Below are positions 1 to 9,232 of a stretch of 64,000 nucleotides of DNA, in pieces. A program made the translations under genes and the position numbers. The stretch comes from a bacterium. GTDB taxonomy: Bacteria; UBA8248. The DNA is taken from contig JAJEJD010000019.1 of the NCBI GenBank assembly GCA_022828125.1, positions 1-64,000 of the forward strand. Reading direction: 5' to 3'. Position 1 is the first letter of the stretch, and every line of letters begins with the position of its first letter. The notes beneath the pieces are model-generated. The model was not told where the DNA came from. It did not search any database and worked only from the letters and a program-made list of their open reading frames with translations.

Positions 1-75
1 TCGGCCTTCGCACAAACCGCTCGGCCTCTGTCGGGCTTCCCGAGGGGAAAGCCCGACCCTCAAGGGGGGAGTTGA
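1..75. repeat. Partial copy of a palindromic intergenic element
   Basis: This stretch matches 2751-2828 on the other side of katG, in the same orientation. Both carry a 9-bp hairpin followed by CCCTCAAGGGGGGAGT. Here the stem is GTCGGGCTT (30-38) with AAGCCCGAC (49-57). The left half of the element would lie before the window start. It looks like a non-coding, MITE- or REP-like repeat; no transposase is present. Confidence 0.75.
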
Positions 76-86
76 TCCTTTATTGC

Positions 87-200
87 GGGGGTTGCCTTTT
101 ACCCCCCTGACAAGGGGGGGTAGGGGGGGTTGCCTTTTACCCCCCTGACAAGGGGGGGTAGGGGGGGTTGCCTTTGTCCCCTGACAAGAGGGGCTTTTTC
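87..200. repeat. 38-bp tandem repeat, three copies
   Basis: The motif GTTGCCTTT recurs at 91, 129 and 167, giving an exact 38-bp period. Each unit contains a C-run, TGACAA, G-run palindrome that can fold into a hairpin. The third copy is degenerate. The array lies just downstream of the katG stop codon on the minus strand and could act as a transcript end, but no T-run is clearly attached to the first two copies. Confidence 0.8.
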
Positions 201-270
201 AACAACCCCTCCTCGGAAAGGTTGCTGTAGGGACAGGTCGCGACCTCGGACAGGCCCAGGGGCCTGTCCG

Positions 271-2828
<2,558 letters not shown>

Positions 2829-3078
2829 CTTGCTCTTTCATCGGTCGCGTAAAACCTCGTTCATCGGGGTTTGCTACCGGTCCCTTGCCAGGGGACTTTT
2901 CCAACAGCGCCCGGCCGGGCCGTCGGCGGCGTATCGAAGGGCGCGCAACCCCCGCCCCGGGGTCGGGACCCGCCGCGCACGCATTTGCGCGCAGTTGCCG
3001 TCGTGGCGCCCGGGACGCGCGTGCGTATGATGGCGGAGCCGGTCGCTTCGCTCAAGAATATGGAATTTCCGAAAAATT

Positions 3079-3129
3079 CGATAAATTTCGATAAATTAAC
3101 GGGGTTTTTCGATAAATTGACGATAAATT
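3079..3129. repeat. Four phased CGATAAATT direct repeats
   Basis: Exact 9-mers CGATAAATT start at 3079, 3089, 3110 and 3121. Three of the four are extended to TTCGATAAATT. The spacings of 10, 21 and 11 bp place all copies on about the same face of the helix. The patch is AT-rich in a GC-rich background and lies about 150 bp before the atp promoter. It could be a binding array for a regulator or an iteron-like site; the function is unknown. Confidence 0.75.
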
Positions 3130-3271
3130 TTTCAGGCTTGATTTTGGCGGCGCTTTACCGCCGAATCGGCAGGATAACCCCTTTTTTTCGTAGCCGCAGC
3201 CGCGCAAATCACGGAAAAAACGGGCAAATGCGGGGAAAATGCGTTTTTCTCGCCGAGACGCCCGAGTCGTC

Positions 3272-3300
3272 TTGACACCCTCGGGCCGTGTTGGTAGGTT
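3272..3300 (+). promoter_or_regulatory. Sigma-70 promoter for the atp F0 genes
   Basis: A perfect -35 TTGACA (3272-3277) is followed after 17 bases by TAGGTT (3295-3300). The first gene, atpZ, starts 45 bases further on with a GGGGAG ribosome-binding site. Confidence 0.65.
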
Positions 3301-3345
3301 CGCGCCCGTAAATTTCGTTGCCGCACCTCTCGTCCGGGGAGAAAG

Positions 3346-3615
3346 ATGGGCATGGCCTCCGATCCTTCTCCAGAGCCGGGCCGCGGGCCGCAAGCGAAGA
3401 ACAAGACCAGGCCGCGGGACCGGAAGATACGCAGGGGCGTGCGAAACGTGCAACTCGCGACACTGGGCTGGAACTTCGTGACCGCGCCGCTCGTGGGCGG
3501 TGGTATCGGATATGTCATTGATTATTATTTCAATACGTATCCGTGGGCGATGGTGGTCGGATTGTTTTTGGGTTTTGTTTCCGCTTTTATCGATCTCATC
3601 AGAGGGGTCCGTTGA
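3346..3615 (+). CDS. atpZ: AtpZ/AtpI-family F0 accessory protein
   Basis: Small membrane protein of 89 residues. A basic, soluble N-terminus of about 40 residues is followed by two hydrophobic helices with glycine-rich GGGIGYVIDYYF and GLFLGFVSAFIDLIR, as in the AtpZ (putative F0F1-ATPase subunit) family. These proteins are linked to assembly or cation uptake for the ATP synthase; the precise role is unsettled. The stop codon is directly followed by the ATG of the next gene, so the two are co-translated. The start has GGGGAG four bases upstream; a second in-frame ATG at 3352 is equally possible. Confidence 0.75.
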   Translation: MGMASDPSPEPGRGPQAKNKTRPRDRKIRRGVRNVQLATLGWNFVTAPLVGGGIGYVIDYYFNTYPWAMVVGLFLGFVSAFIDLIRGVR

Positions 3616-4011
3616 ATGCGAAACCAAGACCCGCCGTCATTCATCCTCAGAAGCATCTCGAATTCCGGCTGGGTGATTCTGACTGTCATGAGCCTGGCGG
3701 GGGTGGTTCTGAGGGACGTTTCGACGGGCGCCGGCGTGGCGGTCGGCGGCGCGTGCGCGCTTGGAAGTTTTCGGATGATGGATGTATACTTCGCGCGCCT
3801 TTTTCGGAAAAACATCAGCCGCCCGAAATGGTGGCATCACGTTTTATACATTTTGAGGTTTTTCGCCCTGATGGGCGTCGTAGCGCTCGCGATAGGCTGG
3901 CTCCGGCTTCCCGCCGTGAGCGTGGTGATAGGGTTGACCGTTCCGCCGTTGGCCATTTTCATTCATGGGGCTCGCAGCGCCCTGCGAATACAAGGATCTA
4001 CAAGAGCATAG
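3616..4011 (+). CDS. atpI: ATP synthase subunit I
   Basis: Protein of 131 residues with four predicted membrane helices (about residues 15-35, 38-55, 75-95, 98-120), matching the AtpI family that helps assemble the c-ring and sits first in many atp operons. It begins immediately after the atpZ stop and is followed three bases later by atpB. Family assignment rests on size, topology and position more than on conserved residues, which are few in this family. Confidence 0.7.
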   Translation: MRNQDPPSFILRSISNSGWVILTVMSLAGVVLRDVSTGAGVAVGGACALGSFRMMDVYFARLFRKNISRPKWWHHVLYILRFFALMGVVALAIGWLRLPAVSVVIGLTVPPLAIFIHGARSALRIQGSTRA

Positions 4012-4014
4012 CAC

Positions 4015-4737
4015 ATGGAAAAATTTCACCCGTACCTATATCTCATGGAGCTCTTCCCGGGGCTGTCCGCCTATCCGAACATCGTGTACAGCTGGCTGGT
4101 GATGGTGTTCCTCATCGCGAGTTCGCTGCTCATCACCAAAGCGCTGCAAAAGATACCCGTTGGCGGACAAAACCTCTTTGAGGCGATTTTCGACGGGTTT
4201 TCCGCCTTCATGGAAGGCCCTCTCGGCAATGAGGGGCGGCCCTTCTTCCCCCTCGTATTCACGCTGGGAACCTACATTTTCCTGTGCAACGTCATTGGAA
4301 TACTGCCGGGTTTCATGGCGCCCACGAGCAACCTGAACACCAACGTGGGCTGCGCGCTCACCGTATTTTTCGCCACGCATTACGTGGGATTCAAAAGAAG
4401 CGGAATGGCGTATCTCAAGCATTTCACGGGACCTATCATGTGGCTGGCTCCGCTTATGGTCCCCATCGAGATCATCTCACATCTCAGCCGTCCCCTTTCA
4501 CTCTCTTTGCGCCTTTTCGGGAACATCACCGGTGAAGAACTGGTGCTCGGTGTTTTGATGTTGCTGTGCCTGCAGATTTTCCTGCCCGTTCCATGGGCGA
4601 TGCAGATGTTTATAATTTTCGGAAGTTTCATTCAAGCCTTTGTTTTCACCCTCTTGACCATGATATATATCGCCGGGTCGCTTGAAGGACACGACCACGA
4701 CGAAGAGCATGGCCATGAGGTCGCCCACGCTCATTAA
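4015..4737 (+). CDS. atpB: ATP synthase F0 subunit a
   Basis: Membrane subunit that forms the two ion half-channels beside the c-ring. At 240 residues it has normal length. The essential arginine is in helix 4 within SRPLSLSLRLFGNITGEELV, and the family motif in the last helix appears as FGSFIQAFVFTLLTMIYIAGS. The C-terminus ends in a His/Glu/Asp-rich tail, EGHDHDEEHGHEVAHAH, which may bind metal. It lies between atpI and atpE. The F1 and b-subunit genes are not in the window, so the operon is split, as in many deltaproteobacteria. Confidence 0.97.
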   Translation: MEKFHPYLYLMELFPGLSAYPNIVYSWLVMVFLIASSLLITKALQKIPVGGQNLFEAIFDGFSAFMEGPLGNEGRPFFPLVFTLGTYIFLCNVIGILPGFMAPTSNLNTNVGCALTVFFATHYVGFKRSGMAYLKHFTGPIMWLAPLMVPIEIISHLSRPLSLSLRLFGNITGEELVLGVLMLLCLQIFLPVPWAMQMFIIFGSFIQAFVFTLLTMIYIAGSLEGHDHDEEHGHEVAHAH

Positions 4738-4783
4738 CAATAACGGTTCATGTAGGAATCACTTCAACAAGGAGAAGTAAGGG

Positions 4784-5104
4784 ATGAAACGTTTGGGGAT
4801 AATCGGATTTACGCTAGCCAGCTTCGTAGCCATGGCCACAAATGCCTTCGCCGCCGCAGCCGGTGATGCCGGAAGCGGTGAAGTTCTGAAATGGAGAATG
4901 ATCTCCTCGTCGTTTGCTCTCGCCATCGCAGCAGCCGCCGGCGCTTTCGCCCAGAGCAGGAGCATCGCCAGCGCGTTGGACGGTACGGCGCGCAACCCGG
5001 GTGCCGGCGGAGATATTCGCGTGTCGATGATCATCGGTCTCGCCCTGATCGAGTCCCTTGTCATTTATACGTTCGTTATCTGCCTCATCATCATCCTCGG
5101 CTAG
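4784..5104 (+). CDS. atpE: ATP synthase F0 subunit c
   Basis: Proteolipid that forms the rotating c-ring. The protein is 106 residues because a signal-peptide-like stretch (residues 1-24, ending NAFA) precedes the two-helix hairpin. The loop is ARNPGA (R70) and the ion-binding carboxylate is E90 in GLALIESLVIY. By alignment, Q57, E90, S91 and Y95 occupy the positions of the Ilyobacter Na+-binding residues Q32, E65, S66 and Y70. The usual GxGxGxG of helix 1 is replaced by A50-A52-A54-A56. A strong AAGGAG site precedes the ATG. Confidence 0.96.
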   Translation: MKRLGIIGFTLASFVAMATNAFAAAAGDAGSGEVLKWRMISSSFALAIAAAAGAFAQSRSIASALDGTARNPGAGGDIRVSMIIGLALIESLVIYTFVICLIIILG

Positions 5105-5131
5105 ATAAACCAGCGCTCACAAAGCTCAAAG

Positions 5132-5158
5132 AGGGGGGCCGGACGGCCCCCCTTTCGC
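5132..5158 (+). terminator. Rho-independent terminator after atpE
   Basis: A perfect 9-bp GC stem (AGGGGGGCC at 5132-5140, GGCCCCCCT at 5145-5153) with a 4-base loop ends in TTT. It lies 28 bases after the atpE stop. Confidence 0.8.
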
Positions 5159-5322
5159 GCTCCTCAACGTCGACTATCTGAATGCGCTCTCACGGGAAAT
5201 CCTTTCGGCGTAAGGATTGCGTATCTTTTTTCCCTTGCCGGCTAATCTCCACTTGCCCTGCGTACCAAAACGCATAAAATCTACTCTCGCTCGAGAGGCG
5301 TCGTACTCTGCGAGACTTTCTC

Positions 5323-5351
5323 TTGACTTCTAAATTGCGGGTGCGCATAAA
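5323..5351 (+). promoter_or_regulatory. Probable rex promoter
   Basis: TTGACT (5323-5328), 17 bases, then CATAAA (5346-5351). Transcription would begin almost at the rex ATG (5356), which has no visible ribosome-binding site, so the mRNA may be leaderless. Nothing else is recognised between the atpE terminator and rex. Confidence 0.45.
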
Positions 5352-5355
5352 ACCG

Positions 5356-5997
5356 ATGTGGGAAAACGCAAAAACAAAAATCCCCGAGGCTACCGTCAAC
5401 CGATTGTCCACCTACGCCCGCATACTGGATCAAGTAAAAAGTGAGGGAACCGAACTCATCGCGTCAGCCGACCTGGCGCGACAGTGCGGCTTCAAGCCCG
5501 CGCAAATCAGGAAAGACCTCGCATATTTCGGTGAATTCGGCGTACGCGGGAAGGGCTATTACATCAAGGAATTAAGGGACAACCTTAAAAAAATCCTGGG
5601 CGTGACCCAAACATGGAAAGTCGTACTCGTCGGAGCGGGAAACCTCGGTTCGGCTCTATTGGCGTATAAAGGTTTTCTGGCTCATGGATTTGAAATCGAC
5701 GCCGTCTTCGATAAATTCCCCGACAAAATACCCCCTCACCGCACCGGTTCTCTCCCTGTATTGCCGATGTCGGATTTGCATGAGATCGTAAAAGAAAAAC
5801 AGATCAAGATCGGCATCATCGCGGTGCCGAGCAAAAACGCGCAAAACGTAGGGACGGCTCTCGTGAATGCCGGTATCACCGGCATATTGAATTTCGCGCC
5901 CACCCAAATTCAAACGCCACGCCATGTGAAGGTGAAAAACGTGGATTTGGGCAGTGAGCTGGAACATCTCTCATTTTATCTCTCTCAAAGCCCATGA
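5356..5997 (+). CDS. rex: Redox-sensing transcriptional repressor Rex
   Basis: Repressor that senses the NADH/NAD+ ratio and controls fermentation and respiration genes. An N-terminal winged helix (about residues 5-75, with TVNRLSTYARIL and the recognition-region signature CGFKPAQIRKDLAYFGEFGVRGKGY) is followed by a Rossmann domain with VLVGAGNLGSALLAY near residue 90. The product from ATG 5356 is 213 residues, normal for Rex. An upstream TTG (5323) would add 11 residues but overlaps the -35 box. Its position directly after the atp genes fits a role in energy metabolism; no clear Rex operator was seen upstream. Confidence 0.95.
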   Translation: MWENAKTKIPEATVNRLSTYARILDQVKSEGTELIASADLARQCGFKPAQIRKDLAYFGEFGVRGKGYYIKELRDNLKKILGVTQTWKVVLVGAGNLGSALLAYKGFLAHGFEIDAVFDKFPDKIPPHRTGSLPVLPMSDLHEIVKEKQIKIGIIAVPSKNAQNVGTALVNAGITGILNFAPTQIQTPRHVKVKNVDLGSELEHLSFYLSQSP

Positions 5998-6012
5998 GAG
6001 GCTCGCACCTGC

Positions 6013-6756
6013 ATGGATGAACCCCGCTATATTCTGGCTTTTGATACTTCGACTCCGAAAGGGAAGTGCTCATTTCTTTGCTCAACGGGAACCACCGAGG
6101 AAGAGGCGCTTCTCTCGGGTGACGTTCGGATCTCCAAAACGCTGTTGCCCCAAGTGAAGCAACTTCTGAGTTCAAGAAACCTGCGCGCCGACATGATTCA
6201 GGCCATCGGGGTGAGCATCGGCCCGGGAACTTTCACCGGATTGCGGGTGGGACTCTCTTGCGCAAAAGGGCTTTCACTGGGCTGGGGCTGCCCGCTGTAT
6301 GGGTTTTCATCTTTGGAATCCCTGGCAACGGCCGCGCTACTGGATGAAATGCGCGCGGGCCACAGTCTGCCCGATTATATACTCCCCTATCGAGACGCCA
6401 GATACGGGGAATTGTTCACCGGGTTGTTTCAGGTATCCGCAAACCCGCAATCATCCACAAGAAACACTCTCTCCCGCCTCCAGGAGGATGAAATCATCGC
6501 CCCTGCGGAACTTCGTCTCCCGGAGGATGGCAACACTCTGCTCGCTGGGAAAAAAGAGGAATTGCCCGAAAACTTGGCTTTGGAAACTTCACAACGATCG
6601 ATCAGGCACCATGAAGTGGATTCCTCGGCCATCGCGACCGCATGGTTGACCCACAGGGCGCTAGAGAGCCGAACACCCCCGCGCAGCGCAAACATATCTC
6701 TGAATTACTGCCGGAAATCACAGGCGCAAACCAAATGGTCCGATCCGCAGAGTTGA
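6013..6756 (+). CDS. tsaB: tRNA t6A synthesis protein TsaB
   Basis: Non-catalytic partner of TsaD in making N6-threonylcarbamoyladenosine at position 37 of ANN-decoding tRNAs. The ASKHA-fold N-terminus shows ILAFDTSTPKG, then the family signature GVSIGPGTFTGLRVGLSCAKGLS at about residues 65-87 and FSSLESLA. The 247-residue length is typical. It starts 15 bases after the rex stop and may share its transcript. The C-terminal third is poorly conserved, as usual. Confidence 0.93.
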   Translation: MDEPRYILAFDTSTPKGKCSFLCSTGTTEEEALLSGDVRISKTLLPQVKQLLSSRNLRADMIQAIGVSIGPGTFTGLRVGLSCAKGLSLGWGCPLYGFSSLESLATAALLDEMRAGHSLPDYILPYRDARYGELFTGLFQVSANPQSSTRNTLSRLQEDEIIAPAELRLPEDGNTLLAGKKEELPENLALETSQRSIRHHEVDSSAIATAWLTHRALESRTPPRSANISLNYCRKSQAQTKWSDPQS

Positions 6757-6863
6757 TCCCGAGGCCAAGATTTCGTAGATTAAGCGATTATTCAAAGACA
6801 CATTCACAACCACAAATAAGAACTCGAAATTTTCACCATGGATATCTGGAAGGAGACTTTTCA

Positions 6864-7070
6864 TTGGAAGCAACTGAAAAAGTGGAAGAATCCTTAAATG
6901 TAGACGATGAACTCGCACTTTTGAAAAAAGAACATTCCGTTTTGGATGAAAAGATTCTCGCACTTGAAGAAATTCGGTTCCCATCCCCGGAAGAACAACA
7001 GCAGATAAAACGACTCAAAAAAGAAAAGCTCGCTATCAAGACGCAACTGGAAACGATGGAGAAGAGTTGA
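6864..7070 (+). CDS. YdcH/DUF465-like small coiled-coil protein
   Basis: Protein of 68 residues, rich in Lys and Glu, with the DUF465 pattern: LKKEHSVLDEKILALEE, a short linker, then EEQQQIKRLKKEKLAIKTQLETM. It should form a short antiparallel helical hairpin. Function is unknown for the family. I place the start at TTG 6864 because AGGAG lies 8 bases upstream and family members begin here; the frame is open upstream into tsaB but reads unlike protein. It is probably expressed with tsaB. Confidence 0.75.
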   Translation: MEATEKVEESLNVDDELALLKKEHSVLDEKILALEEIRFPSPEEQQQIKRLKKEKLAIKTQLETMEKS

Positions 7071-7136
7071 AAATTCGACATCTCCCTCACTAAAGTATGC
7101 TAGAACCTTGAAACAAAAGATTTTACGTTTTCATCC

Positions 7137-7166
7137 TTGACCAAAACGAAAAACATGCAGTAATAT
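7137..7166 (+). promoter_or_regulatory. Probable promoter of the ilv operon
   Basis: TTGACC (7137-7142), 18 bases, TAATAT (7161-7166). Transcription starting near 7173 would leave a leader of about 260 nucleotides before the first ilv gene. Confidence 0.55.
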
Positions 7167-7314
7167 CACCCGTCGTGTATTTGAGATATCAGGGTGAATA
7201 ATTCATCCGAGCATTTCTGAGACGTATCCAGGATTTTGGCGCACGTATTTTTATGGAAAACGGCCATATGGGTCCGAAAAAGATGTTATGGAATAAGGAG
7301 TCTGGCGTAAAAAG

Positions 7315-7384
7315 GGGGCGGTGTGCCCTCGTGCGCCGTCCCCTGATTTCTTCTTAACGACCCGCCGGCATCATCGGCGTTTTT
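7315..7384 (+). promoter_or_regulatory. Leader hairpins before ilvB, attenuator-like
   Basis: Two hairpins lie in the leader. The first pairs 7315-7326 with 7331-7343 through a 12-bp stem with wobbles and a CCTC loop. The second pairs CGCCG (7363-7367) with CGGCG (7375-7379) and is followed by TTTTT, a terminator form. CGCCG also occurs in the 3' arm of the first hairpin, and GGCGG in its 5' arm can pair with CCGCC at 7362-7366, so the structures exclude each other. A 34-codon frame (7253-7357) runs through the first hairpin but lacks a ribosome-binding site. No T-box motif is visible. The rest of 7071-7435 holds nothing recognised. Confidence 0.5.
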
Positions 7385-7435
7385 CGGATCAACTTCATTG
7401 CCAGCGTGAGAACAATCTCAACTGGCTGAGAGGAA

Positions 7436-9220
7436 ATGGCCGTGGCGACTAAGGCGAAAAGCCAAGCAACAAAACAACCTGCAAAACTGAAGCCGAAAAA
7501 AATCTCAGGTGCTGAGATTATCTACCGTAGCCTTGAGCGCGAGGGTGTGAAGTACGTTTTCGGCCACCCGGGCGCCATACTTCTTACCCTCCTGGATCTG
7601 TTTCTAGAAAGAAGTAAAATTAAGCATTTGCTTATCCGGCACGAGCAATGCGCCGCGCATATGGCCGAGGGATATGCCCGCGCCAGCGGTGAGGTCGGCG
7701 TATGTCTTACCACCTCCGGTCCAGGAGCGACGAATCTCATCACGGGCATCACGGATGCCTACATGGATTCCATTCCCATCGTATGCCTCACTGGACAAGT
7801 CGCCACTACGATGGTGGGCAACGACGCCTTCCAAGAAGCCGACATCGTGGGCATGACAAGAACCGTCACCAAACACAGCTATCTGGTAAAGAGCACGGAT
7901 GATCTCGCTGAAACGATTCAGGAGGCTTTCTACATCGCACGCACAGGAAGGCCCGGCCCGGTCCTCGTCGATTTGCCCAAAGACGTCCTTCTCGGTGATG
8001 GGCACTATCAGATACCCGAGAAAGTGGATTTGCGTGGCTACAAGCCCACGACAAAAGGTCATCCCAGGCAAATCCAGCGTGTGGCCGAAGCCATTAAAGA
8101 AGCCAAACAGCCCCTGCTTTACGTGGGTGGTGGCGCCATCCATTCGGAAGCGCATAAGGAAATTCTGAAACTCGCCGAAACGGCGGAGATTCCGGTCACT
8201 TATACGCTTTTGGGAGCAGGTGCTTTCCCCAGCGCCCATGAACTCTCATTGGGCATGCTCGGCATGCACGGGACAGCATACGCCAACTACGCGACCATGG
8301 AATGTGATTTGCTCATCGCCGTCGGCGCAAGGTTTGACGACCGCGTCACCGGAAAGGTCTCGGAATTTGCGACCCGGGCGAAAATCATCCATATCGATAT
8401 AGACCCCACGGCCATTGGAAAGAACAAAGCGGCGGATATCCCCGTTGTCGGCGACGCTCGCCTAGTGCTCGCCGAAGTCAATAAACTCGTCAAGCCTCAA
8501 AAACGCGCTTTGTGGAAGAAGCGGATCCAGAACCTGAGAACGGAATATCCGCTCTCGTTCGACTCCCCCGAGGGTGCACCGATCAAACCGCAGGAGGCCA
8601 TTGTCGCCTTGAGTGAGGAAGTGGGCGATAAGGCGATAATCACCACCGAGGTGGGACAACACCAGATGTGGGCCGCTCAATTTTACAATTTCACTTTCCC
8701 GCGCCAGTTCATTTCATCCGGCGGTCTCGGAACCATGGGCTTCGGCTTTCCCGCTGCCATCGGCGTGGCGCTTGCGAGGCCAGACAAACTGGCGATCGAC
8801 ATTGCGGGAGACGGTAGTTTTCAGATGGTGATGCAAGAAATCGCCACCGCCGTTCAGTATGGTATTCCCGTAAAAGTCTTTTTGTTGAATAACGCTACAC
8901 TGGGCATGGTTCGTCAGTGGCAAGATTTGTTCATGGACAGGCGGTTCAGCGAAGTGGATTTCGACTCTTCGCCCGATTACGTCAAGCTCGCGGAGGCATT
9001 CGGCGCCAGTGGTCGACGGATTGTGGACAAGGAAGAACTGAGACCCGCCATCCAGGAAATGATCACCACGCCGGGGCCCTATATCCTGGACGTGATCGTC
9101 GACCCCGATGAGTTGGTTTTTCCAATGGTGCCCGCGGGCGGCGCGACAAAAGACATGATTGTTCGGGACAGTCGGAAGAAAGTCCTTCGAGGCAAGCTCA
9201 GCGCATTGCCCGATAACTAG
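7436..9220 (+). CDS. ilvB: Acetolactate synthase large subunit, first copy
   Basis: ThDP- and FAD-dependent enzyme that makes acetolactate or acetohydroxybutyrate, the first common step to valine, leucine and isoleucine. At 594 residues it has all three domains. Visible sites are the catalytic glutamate E70 (RHEQCAAHMAEGYAR), FAD-region VGARFDDRVTGK, the ThDP motif AGDGSFQMVMQEIATAVQYG...LLNN and the substrate-specificity tryptophan in GMVRQWQDLF. The usual GYPGGAVLPIYD near residue 44 reads GHPGAILLTLLD, a divergence not shared with the second copy. The N-terminus is a basic extension. ATG 7436 is close to its AGAGG; GTG 7442 has better spacing. Confidence 0.93.
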   Translation: MAVATKAKSQATKQPAKLKPKKISGAEIIYRSLEREGVKYVFGHPGAILLTLLDLFLERSKIKHLLIRHEQCAAHMAEGYARASGEVGVCLTTSGPGATNLITGITDAYMDSIPIVCLTGQVATTMVGNDAFQEADIVGMTRTVTKHSYLVKSTDDLAETIQEAFYIARTGRPGPVLVDLPKDVLLGDGHYQIPEKVDLRGYKPTTKGHPRQIQRVAEAIKEAKQPLLYVGGGAIHSEAHKEILKLAETAEIPVTYTLLGAGAFPSAHELSLGMLGMHGTAYANYATMECDLLIAVGARFDDRVTGKVSEFATRAKIIHIDIDPTAIGKNKAADIPVVGDARLVLAEVNKLVKPQKRALWKKRIQNLRTEYPLSFDSPEGAPIKPQEAIVALSEEVGDKAIITTEVGQHQMWAAQFYNFTFPRQFISSGGLGTMGFGFPAAIGVALARPDKLAIDIAGDGSFQMVMQEIATAVQYGIPVKVFLLNNATLGMVRQWQDLFMDRRFSEVDFDSSPDYVKLAEAFGASGRRIVDKEELRPAIQEMITTPGPYILDVIVDPDELVFPMVPAGGATKDMIVRDSRKKVLRGKLSALPDN

Positions 9221-9232
9221 GAGGTTTCACCC

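Noticed and set aside
87-200. CRISPR array
   Set aside because: The repeats are contiguous with no unique spacers and only 38-bp period, so it is a simple tandem repeat.
4784-5104. Firm claim of a sodium-driven ATP synthase
   Set aside because: The Q/ES/Y residues fit, but related deltaproteobacterial c-subunits share them without proof of Na+ coupling, so only a cautious finding is given.
7253-7357. 34-codon leader peptide gene before ilvB
   Set aside because: No ribosome-binding site and no run of Ile/Val/Leu codons; noted only within the leader description.
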